DNA of 11,238 nt from an uncultured Oscillospiraceae bacterium (lineage in GTDB: Bacteria > Bacillota_A > Clostridia > Oscillospirales > Oscillospiraceae). Below the pieces are notes generated by a model. It did no database searches. It was not told the DNA's origin and was given only the letters and a program-made list of their open reading frames with translations. The DNA is taken from contig CAJUAW010000095.1 in the NCBI GenBank assembly GCA_910584605.1, forward strand, positions 1 through 11,238, in the 5' to 3' direction. This document shows, piece after piece, positions 6,353 through 11,238 of this stretch. The position numbers and the translations under genes were made by a program. How positions within the stretch are numbered: position 1 is the stretch's first letter; each line of letters opens with the position of its first letter.

Positions 6353-7101
6353 TGCGATTCCTCCCTGTTCAGTTCCGGCAGCGCTGTTATGGTCAGGCTG
6401 CTCTTCAGCAGGCCCCGCGCCGCCAGGGGCCTCTCATGAAATGCCGGCAGACGCTCAGGGGGCTGGATGGTGGAGATGAGGCCCTGTATCCTGGAAGAAA
6501 CCGGCGTGGGGGCGTTCTGGTATACAGGGTCCCGGACCGGCAGCTCCGTACTGGAGAGGCACAGTCCCAGCCCCGCCCCCACCAGGATCGGGTCCGTGTC
6601 CAGCCGGGTGACAGTTATGGTGCCGTCCCACCAGCTGGACAGGCGCTTCACACTGGCCAGTATCCTGCGAAAGCTGACCAGGCTCTCCTGTGTGACCGGC
6701 CGGCCGGTCATCTCTATATAGGCCCGGAAGTGGTGGGGTTCTCCACCGTACTCGTACCACTCCTCAATGCGGCCGGCCGAAAAGATGATCTCCAGAATCC
6801 GGTCCGCCGCCGCGGGGGTGCCCAGGCTGGAATAAAAGGTCATGGTCCCCTCGATCAGCGCCCGCTTCACCTCGACAGAATAGCTCTGGTCATAGGCGGG
6901 AGTGCGCAGCTCCAGGGCCAGTACGTCCAGAATCTCCTCCGGAAGTGCGCCCACTTCGGCGTAGACTCTTGTCCGGTCCGCCCAGGCGCACAGCCGCTCC
7001 ACCTGCCGCCCCAGGGCGTAGGCGAAGGCCTGGGTCTCCAGCTGGCTGGAGAGATTTTCGGGCAGGATGTCGGTAAACCGGCTGCCCCGCAGATCAATCA
7101 T
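6349..7101 (-). CDS. I: Baseplate wedge protein gpI-like (tail protein I)
   Basis: This 250-residue protein belongs to the P2 gpI family. In P2-like phages gpI joins gpJ at the baseplate edge and carries the tail fibre. The typical pattern is visible: LPENLSSQLETQAFAYALGR (14-33), an acidic helical region, then LGTPAAADRILEIIF (about 92-106) and EWYEYGGEPHHFRAYIE. It is longer than P2 gpI (about 176 residues as I recall); the extra sequence is at the C-terminus (after about 170) and may be adapted to this fibre. ATG 7101 is preferred over ATG 7116 because GGAGGG stands 7 bases before it, while 7116 has only a weak match. The start overlaps the gpJ stop by 8 bases, and the stop overlaps the fibre start as ATGA. 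Confidence 0.9.
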   Translation of the reverse strand: MIDLRGSRFTDILPENLSSQLETQAFAYALGRQVERLCAWADRTRVYAEVGALPEEILDVLALELRTPAYDQSYSVEVKRALIEGTMTFYSSLGTPAAADRILEIIFSAGRIEEWYEYGGEPHHFRAYIEMTGRPVTQESLVSFRRILASVKRLSSWWDGTITVTRLDTDPILVGAGLGLCLSSTELPVRDPVYQNAPTPVSSRIQGLISTIQPPERLPAFHERPLAARGLLKSSLTITALPELNREESQ

Positions 7102-8248
7102 CCTCCAGCCCTCCATATCGCACCTGGGGCGCCCCTTCCAGGCTGGCCACTCCGGTCCGGGCGACCGGGGTAAAGGCGGGGGCGGACAGTTCCACCCGTT
7201 TGGCCCCCGCTGCCATGACCCGCTCCGCCAGCTTGGACGGGTTGATGTCCCGGCCAATGGTCCTCTGCCAGGTAATGTAGGCGTCCACAGCGGCATTGAC
7301 CGCCCTCTGGATGGCCACCGCCCGGTTGCTGTCGCTGCGGTTGATGTAGTAGGCCAGGTCGATGGAGTACGGCACATCCGCCGGCGCGGAGACCGTCACC
7401 AGGTCGGTCATGGGCCGGACCTGACGGTCCCTCAAATAATTCTGGAGCCCTGTCACCATCTCGGGACCGGGTGCGGAGCCGTCGTCCAGCAGGAAATACA
7501 CCTCCACAGAGCCTGCGGCCTGATCGCTGGCCACCACCACATCACCCACATTGGCGTTGTAGGTCTTGGCGTGATAGAGATAGCTGGCCTCCGGGCCCGC
7601 CGTAGAATAGGACCCGGGGAAAAGATAGATCCGCTCCGCCAGCTCCTGGTCACTCTCCGTATCCGCGCCGCCCTCTGAAGCTGTGATGTTGGACACGTTG
7701 GCGACATAGGGCAGCGGGTCCACGATCTCGGCCAGAGCCCCCACAGCCAGACCGTTTCCCGCCGAACCAGCCGCAACGCAGACCGCCGGCACGTCCACAC
7801 TGCGCTCCCCGGCAGGAATCTCAGCGTACTGTGTGGTCTGGAAGTACAGCAGCTCCCGGGTGGCGGCACGGGTGCCGCTGGGGATCCCGATGGCGGTGTC
7901 CCGGGCGGCGGAAGCGGTAAACCGGAGCGTGGTCACAGCGGAGGCGGCCGGCCGGCGGGTCAGGCCCTTAAAGGCGGCCAGGTGGTCCAGAAATTCACCG
8001 TAGCTGTATTTCAAAAGGTTCTGCTTGCCCGCCCGGTCGATATACTGCATCGCCTGGTAGAGCTGGGCGGCAGCGGCATACAGCTCCATGCGGTGAGGGC
8101 TGGCCCGGGCCAAGCTCACCGTGTTTCCGGTGGCCTGGGTCATGTACCGCTCATAGTCCGCCACCATCTCCTGGCGCAGATCGTCCACGGTCAGGCTGTC
8201 AATAAAGCTGACCTCGGGCAGCTGGTCCATCTGAAGGTTGTCAGGCAC
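7094..8248 (-). CDS. J: Baseplate wedge protein gpJ-like (Baseplate_J family)
   Basis: This 384-residue baseplate wedge protein is of the kind found in P2 gpJ, Mu gp47 and PBSX XkdT. It forms the wedge ring around the tail hub with the W-like and I-like proteins. Visible family features are the N-terminal helical region with LPEVSFIDSLTVDDL, YGEFLDHLAAFKGLTRRPA in the first 100 residues, a beta-rich middle with GIPSGTRA and AAGSAGNGLAVGAL, the GGADTESDQELAERIYLF segment, and a C-terminal NPSKLAERVMAAGAKRVEL. Length suits the family. The start is taken as GTG 8248, because GGTGGTGA lies 6 bases upstream; the ATG at 8230 has no Shine-Dalgarno. It overlaps the W-like gene by 8 bases and the I-like gene by 8 bases, so the three wedge proteins are likely made in balanced amounts. 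Confidence 0.95.
   Translation of the reverse strand: MPDNLQMDQLPEVSFIDSLTVDDLRQEMVADYERYMTQATGNTVSLARASPHRMELYAAAAQLYQAMQYIDRAGKQNLLKYSYGEFLDHLAAFKGLTRRPAASAVTTLRFTASAARDTAIGIPSGTRAATRELLYFQTTQYAEIPAGERSVDVPAVCVAAGSAGNGLAVGALAEIVDPLPYVANVSNITASEGGADTESDQELAERIYLFPGSYSTAGPEASYLYHAKTYNANVGDVVVASDQAAGSVEVYFLLDDGSAPGPEMVTGLQNYLRDRQVRPMTDLVTVSAPADVPYSIDLAYYINRSDSNRAVAIQRAVNAAVDAYITWQRTIGRDINPSKLAERVMAAGAKRVELSAPAFTPVARTGVASLEGAPQVRYGGLEDD
7109..7114 (-). promoter_or_regulatory. Ribosome binding site deciding the gpI start
   Basis: GGAGGG on the minus strand lies 7 bases before ATG 7101. It is much stronger than the sequence before the in-frame ATG at 7116, which favours the later start. It lies inside the gpJ coding sequence, consistent with coupled translation. 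Confidence 0.65.
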
Positions 8249-8546
8249 GGGTAATCACCACCTTTGGCTTGAAATGTCCCTGCTCGGCCGGGAGCCATAT
8301 CACTTCCTGGACCCGCACCCAGGGGATGAACTCGGAGATCTTCCTGGTGGCCTCCGCGGTGTAGAGGCTTTTTACTACCGCCGGAGGCTTATCCACAAAA
8401 TCCCGCATGATTCCAAGTCCGCGCTCCAGCGGCATGGTCCCCTCTATGGTAGACAGCAGCAGGGTGATCTGCCGGTCCAGGTCGGCCAGCCAGTTGTCGG
8501 AAAAGGTGAACTCTAATTGAAAATCAAAAAACGGGTCATTTGTCAT
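8241..8546 (-). CDS. W: gpW/T4 gp25-like baseplate protein
   Basis: This 101-residue protein is of the lysozyme-like gp25/gpW superfamily, which forms the inner wedge core of contractile baseplates and links sheath to wedge. Its key features are the start MTNDPFFDF, the LLSTIEGTMPLERGLGI segment in the middle (the family's GxxPLxRxxG-type signature, at about residues 35-45), and the C-terminal IPWVRVQEVIW strand region. The start ATG 8546 overlaps the gpU stop as ATGA and has GGAGGAG 5 bases upstream, so it is preferred over the longer frame from 8615. The stop lies 8 bases inside the gpJ gene. Order and length agree with P2-like phages, where W precedes J and I. Confidence 0.88.
   Translation of the reverse strand: MTNDPFFDFQLEFTFSDNWLADLDRQITLLLSTIEGTMPLERGLGIMRDFVDKPPAVVKSLYTAEATRKISEFIPWVRVQEVIWLPAEQGHFKPKVVITRA
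8255..8262 (-). promoter_or_regulatory. Ribosome binding site deciding the GTG start of gpJ
   Basis: GGTGGTGA stands 6 bases before GTG 8248, while no Shine-Dalgarno precedes the next in-frame ATG (8230). This supports the non-ATG start. The site lies inside the W-like coding sequence. Confidence 0.6.
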
Positions 8547-8935
8547 GTGTACTCCTCCAGTGTGAGGGTCAGGTTGGCCCGAGCCAGCTCGCCGCCGCTG
8601 TAGAGCGTATTCCACGCCTCACTGGAGCCGGTGATGCGGAAGGGGTTTTTGCTCACCGGCTTACAGTCGATAATCAGATACTCTGCCTGGCCGCGCTCCA
8701 CCATACCGGCTACCAAATCCAGCATCTGCCGGGGGCGGACTCCTAGGGAGGCGGACAGGGTGATGGGGAGAGAGACTGTCTGGTTCCCCGGTCCCAAAAA
8801 TTCCGGCTTGGGCTTGACGCCCATTACCTCGTGGTCGGTCCAGCGGCCGGAGACCTCCCGGGTCATCCCGCTGAAGGTCAGCACCCGGCTGTCGCTGACC
8901 TCAAAAACCAGTGCGGTTCCAAATGTACCGATCAA
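8543..8935 (-). CDS. U: gpU-like tail protein (P2 GpU family)
   Basis: This 130-residue protein is of the P2 gpU family. In P2 the protein is needed for tail completion and is thought to act at a tube end. Family features are clear: an N-terminal strand region GTFGTALVFEVSDSRVLTF, then GMTREVSGRW, PEFLGPG and SLGVRPRQMLDLVAGMV. The end LARANLTLTLEEY is also typical. The best start is TTG 8935; starting at the next ATG would remove about 23 well-matched residues. AGGGGG is 9 bases upstream and the PAAR gene stop is 5 bases away. Its position between PAAR and W-like genes is unusual, because in P2 it follows the tape measure gene. The stop overlaps the W-like start as ATGA. Function follows family knowledge; start codon confidence is moderate. 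Confidence 0.88.
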   Translation of the reverse strand: MIGTFGTALVFEVSDSRVLTFSGMTREVSGRWTDHEVMGVKPKPEFLGPGNQTVSLPITLSASLGVRPRQMLDLVAGMVERGQAEYLIIDCKPVSKNPFRITGSSEAWNTLYSGGELARANLTLTLEEYT

Positions 8936-8940
8936 GCCTG

Positions 8941-9279
8941 TCAGCCCCCTATCCTCACGTCCGGGCTTCCGCCGGTAATCGTTCCGCTCCCGCTGTGGGG
9001 CGCGAGGGCGTCGCCAAGGCGTGCTGCGGGCAGCCCGTTGATTCGGACCGTCCCGCTGCCCACTGCCACGGTACCCAAGCTGGAGCCGCAGCAGGAATCC
9101 CGCTCCGTGGTTATGCTGGTTACAATGGCGGCCGGCTGGCCGTTGGTCCGCACGTTGGGGGAGCAGCCCCCGCTGATCTCCCCGGAAAAGGGCAGAGGCG
9201 GGTGCGGTGGGCCGTGGCCCGAATGCTCTCCTGCGGTTGTGCCGTCCACTGTATCCAGGAGCCGCACCGCGTTTGGCAT
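8941..9279 (-). CDS. PAAR-type spike tip protein
   Basis: This 112-residue PAAR-fold protein should form the sharpened cone on the end of the membrane-piercing spike, under the gpV trimer. Evidence is the start MPNAVRLLDTVDG, two PAAR-like motifs, GQPAAIV at 47-53 and GLPAARLGD at 82-90, and the closing GSPDVRIGG; such repeated Gly/Ser-Pro-x-Val turns form the beta-stranded cone. His/Cys residues at H19, H22, H26, C39, C63, C64 and H95 are possible metal ligands, but I cannot tell which bind zinc. ATG 9279 has AAGGAGG 8 bases upstream, overlapping the gpV stop. No C-terminal toxin or other extension is present, so it is a structural tip and not an effector carrier. Confidence 0.88.
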   Translation of the reverse strand: MPNAVRLLDTVDGTTAGEHSGHGPPHPPLPFSGEISGGCSPNVRTNGQPAAIVTSITTERDSCCGSSLGTVAVGSGTVRINGLPAARLGDALAPHSGSGTITGGSPDVRIGG

Positions 9280-9292
9280 AAGACCGCCCTCC

Positions 9293-9703
9293 TTAATTCA
9301 GATCAATGGTTTTGCCGTTGATGGTGATGGCGCCGCCGGCGGTGATGTTTATGGAGCCGTCACAGTGCAGCGTCAGCTCCCTGGCCTTGCCGTCGTAGCG
9401 GAGCATGGCCGCCCCAGGGGCACGGTCCATGTCCAGGCGGTACAGCTTTTCCGCACCCTCCGGGGGCCGGTTCTTCTCGCTCCAGGGACGGCCCAGGACC
9501 ACCCCCGCGGCCATGCCGTTGGACAGGTGGAGCACCAGCACCTGGTCCCCCACTTCGGGCGCTGTGTAGGCCCCGGTGAACGCGATGGACAGGAGAGGGA
9601 TCATCTGGGTCACCGCGTCGTCCTGGTCTGGATAGACCACCCGCACCAGGCCGGCGGAGTGATCTACGTCTGATATTTTGCCAATCCTGGTATCGTTGCG
9701 CAT
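9293..9703 (-). CDS. V: gpV-like baseplate spike protein
   Basis: This 136-residue protein is of the phage baseplate assembly protein V family, the trimeric central spike on the tail tube. An N-terminal OB-fold is seen (RIGKISDVDHSAGLVRVVYPD, then GDQVLVLHLSNGMAAGVVLGRPW). A short beta-helical stem follows (LTLHCDGSINITAGGAITI), matching the repeated strand pattern of spike shafts. It is shorter than P2 gpV (about 211 residues), consistent with a separate PAAR protein making the tip. The start is ATG 9703, 7 bases after the gpD stop, preceded by GGAGTG. The longer frame from 9883 gives a Trp-rich N-terminus that overlaps gpD and is not supported. Confidence 0.9.
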   Translation of the reverse strand: MRNDTRIGKISDVDHSAGLVRVVYPDQDDAVTQMIPLLSIAFTGAYTAPEVGDQVLVLHLSNGMAAGVVLGRPWSEKNRPPEGAEKLYRLDMDRAPGAAMLRYDGKARELTLHCDGSINITAGGAITINGKTIDLN

Positions 9704-9710
9704 GGTCCTA

Positions 9711-10700
9711 TCACTCCACTCTGGACAGCTCCAAATCCATCGTGTAGCCACCGCCAATATGATGGGTAATGCTGTCAATGAAATATTTACCGCCCAGGCG
9801 GCCCAGCTCCGCCACCATGACGCACTGTGAGGCCACCAGGCTGGCAGTGCCCCGCATAGACAGGGAGAGCTTCGTTGACCCATGATTGGCCTGGTGGATG
9901 GCCGCCCACAGCTTCCGCTCCGCGTCCGCCGGGCTGTCCACCCGGCCGGACTTCTTCAGAATGCGGGGGCCGCTGCCCACCTGTACCTTGACCTCTTTCT
10001 CTGTAGCGGGGTCTGTGTAAGCGTATTCCCCGCCAGTGTAGGTCCCCGTGAGTTGGGAGGACCAGCTCCAGGACAGGAGCATGTCGGGGGTCAGCGTGGC
10101 CACTGGAGGCCGGGCCTTGTACGCCTCCCGGTCGTAGACCACGATCTTCTGCGCGTACACCTTCATGGCCAGGCCGTAGGTCTCACACAGGCCCATGTAG
10201 AAGTCGCAGTCTGTTTTCTCCGACTGCTCCTCGCTCTTGATGATGATGGGGCCGCTGTCCACGTCCCAGGCCAGGGAGATTCCCGCCCGGCCGGCAATCT
10301 CTTTGCCGATCTCCTCCACGGTGATGTTCTCCCAGGTGCGGGTCCGCTGAGTCTCCCGGAAGGCACTGTCTGCGGGCACGGACACTCCTGAGATGTTTCC
10401 CGTCACCGGCCAGCCGGAGAAATCGAACTTGTCCAATATGAAGGAGCCGCAGGGGAGGGCGCGGTTGTCTCCCGCCCGGTCCCAGTCGGTCAGGCGGATC
10501 ACGGCGGACAGGGTGTCCCCCGCCTGGGGGAGCCATGGCCCAATCCACTGCCGGTCCCGGTCATGGAGGGAGAGGTCAAGGCTGTCGGCCTCCCCGCTGG
10601 CTGGGTCGGTGTAGGTTGCCGAGGTCTGGTACTGGCCCAGCGTCCCGGCGGCTGCCGCCCCGTTCCAGGCGATCTCTACAGCTGCTTTTCTTGTGTTCAC
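9711..10700 (-). CDS. D: gpD-like baseplate hub protein (late control D family)
   Basis: This 329-residue hub protein is of the P2 gpD / Mu gp44 / XkdQ kind. It forms the ring at the tail tip on which the gpV spike is mounted. Family features are the N-terminal beta region, LRQ-free but with DSLDLSLHDRDRQWIGPWLP, the central WENITVEEIGKEIAGRAGIS (helix-strand) and DFYMGLCETYGLAMKVYAQKIVVYD, and the C-terminal GKYFIDSITHHIGGGYTMDLEL, which closes the barrel. The name late control D in databases reflects the historical P2 locus and not regulation. The start GTG 10700 overlaps the gpX stop as GTGA and has GGAGGA 7 bases upstream. It is followed closely by gpV, the usual order. Confidence 0.92.
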   Translation of the reverse strand: MNTRKAAVEIAWNGAAAAGTLGQYQTSATYTDPASGEADSLDLSLHDRDRQWIGPWLPQAGDTLSAVIRLTDWDRAGDNRALPCGSFILDKFDFSGWPVTGNISGVSVPADSAFRETQRTRTWENITVEEIGKEIAGRAGISLAWDVDSGPIIIKSEEQSEKTDCDFYMGLCETYGLAMKVYAQKIVVYDREAYKARPPVATLTPDMLLSWSWSSQLTGTYTGGEYAYTDPATEKEVKVQVGSGPRILKKSGRVDSPADAERKLWAAIHQANHGSTKLSLSMRGTASLVASQCVMVAELGRLGGKYFIDSITHHIGGGYTMDLELSRVE

Positions 10701-10909
10701 GTGGCTTTCCTCCAGGCGGGCACATCAGGGCCGGAGACGTCCTCCGGCGGCTCCGGCGTCCGGAACACCACGCCCGCCCGGAACACAAAGGTGTCCAGGT
10801 GGGGGTGGTTGTGCTCCATCAGCCAGCCAGTGTACTTCACGTCTCCATAGACCCGATAGGCAATGGCGTCCCAGGCGTCCCCCTGCCGGGTGGTGTAGGT
10901 GTCAGGCAT
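10697..10909 (-). CDS. X: Tail protein X (LysM-like)
   Basis: This 70-residue small tail protein is of the P2 gpX family, which has a LysM-like fold. Visible features are TYTTRQGDAWDAIAYRVYGD (4-23), typical of the LysM start, and then GWLMEHNHPHLDTFVFRAGVV. In contractile tails such proteins stabilise the hub and tape measure contacts. AGGAGGG lies 6 bases before ATG 10909 and overlaps the tape measure stop codon. The next gene, gpD, starts within its stop codon, so the two are co-translated. Length fits the family. Confidence 0.9.
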   Translation of the reverse strand: MPDTYTTRQGDAWDAIAYRVYGDVKYTGWLMEHNHPHLDTFVFRAGVVFRTPEPPEDVSGPDVPAWRKAT

Positions 10910-10912
10910 GGT

Positions 10913-11238
10913 CTACCCTCCTAAAGCATAGTGGAGCTGCTTACGGCGCTCCTCCGCCTTCAGCTGGTCATACAGGCGCTTGAACTCCGCAAAACTCAGC
11001 CGCCCGGCCTCCACGGCCTCCTCCCGGGTCGTCGGACCATAGAAATTGAATACCGGGGCGAAGGTGATGACCTCGCTGCCAGCAGCGGACGGGTTTTGAC
11101 CGCCTGCCGGGGGCGGTGCTGTGTTGGTTCCGGGCCGCGGCAAATCCGGGATATCCCAGCCGTCTCCGCCCTGGCCCGGTCCATGCGGGCCCGGTTTGTT
11201 GTTCCTGGTCCAGTCGTCCAGCATTTTGGCCAGCTGGG
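10913..11238 (-). CDS. Tail tape measure protein, C-terminal end (5' part outside window)
   Basis: The frame is open to the right edge, and the last 107 residues are visible. A Gly/Pro-rich linker is followed by SEVITFAPVFNFYG and a charged helix AVEAGRLSFAEFKRLYDQL with an Arg/Lys-rich end. This tail (a beta-type ITFAP segment followed by SFxEFKRLxxxxxxEE) resembles the C-termini of many tape measure proteins, which are cleaved or folded around the tail tip. The position just before gpX and gpD also fits. It could instead be another tail protein placed before gpX, as only the end is seen. Its stop lies just before the gpX start. Confidence 0.7.
   Translation of the reverse strand, partial: QLAKMLDDWTRNNKPGPHGPGQGGDGWDIPDLPRPGTNTAPPPAGGQNPSAAGSEVITFAPVFNFYGPTTREEAVEAGRLSFAEFKRLYDQLKAEERRKQLHYALGG

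Noticed and set aside
4640..6439. A long open frame (599 codons) on the plus strand opposite the tail fibre gene
   Set aside because: It mirrors the GC-rich third-position bias of the fibre gene, gives a low-complexity Gly/Arg/Leu/Val-rich product without a recognisable domain, and would be transcribed against the whole operon.
6352..7377. A longer gpI reading starting at 7377
   Set aside because: The added 92 residues overlap the gpJ end and are Arg/Pro/Trp-rich shadow sequence; the gpI family pattern begins after ATG 7101.
9704..9883. A longer gpV reading starting at 9883
   Set aside because: It would overlap most of the gpD end and adds a Trp-rich stretch; the OB-fold begins right after ATG 9703, which has its own ribosome binding site.
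8941..10909. An extracellular contractile injection system (toxin-delivery particle) instead of a phage tail
   Set aside because: The LysM, D, V, PAAR, W and J genes would fit, but gpU, a tape measure end, a fibre gene and a holin/endolysin cassette point to a phage or phage-derived tail; no AAA+ ATPase or toxin gene is present in the window.

Overview
This is a stretch of a tailed-phage genome, most likely an integrated prophage (or a phage-derived contractile tail particle) from a GC-rich Clostridia-type Firmicute. The host assignment is an inference. It rests on strong GGAGG-type ribosome binding sites at nearly every gene, GC-rich third codon positions, and a PBSX-like order in which a membrane/coiled-coil protein and a holin-like protein precede an amidase endolysin. 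Every gene lies on the minus strand and the window is almost solidly coding. It reads as one long late operon running from the right edge to the left edge, with no internal promoter or convincing terminator.

In transcription order, the right part (11238 to 6349) is the tail tube/baseplate module of a contractile P2/Mu-like tail: the C-terminal end of a tape measure protein (cut by the window edge), a gpX/LysM tail protein, the gpD-like hub, the gpV-like spike, a PAAR spike tip, a gpU-like tube-end protein, a gpW/gp25-like wedge protein, the gpJ-like wedge and the gpI-like wedge. gpU sits between the PAAR gene and the W-like gene instead of next to the tape measure gene as in P2. Several junctions are 4- or 8-base start/stop overlaps, suggesting translational coupling.

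The middle (6352 to 2421) is the host-interaction and accessory part: a 631-residue tail fibre with a 14-residue coiled-coil repeat and two beta-sandwich-like segments, then three genes I cannot assign to a named phage function. These are a 376-residue protein with two related sigma-region-4-like helix-turn-helix (HTH) segments plus a probable third, a 138-residue protein of unknown fold, and a 154-residue protein with a heptad-repeat C-terminus. The HTH gene overlaps the fibre stop codon, where a fibre-assembly gene might be expected.

The left part (2428 to 1) starts with a small protein carrying two CBM5/12-like carbohydrate-binding repeats. The lysis cassette follows: an 82-residue XhlA-like protein, a multi-pass holin-like protein, and a modular endolysin (phage-tail-lysozyme domain, zinc amidase domain, start of an SH3b domain) that runs off the left edge. 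Codon usage changes sharply inside the endolysin at the lysozyme/amidase junction, which points to a domain fusion.

No tRNA, rRNA, CRISPR array, integrase, transposase, attachment site or replication origin was seen. The best candidates for something not well described are the multi-HTH protein inside the tail operon and its two unassigned neighbours.
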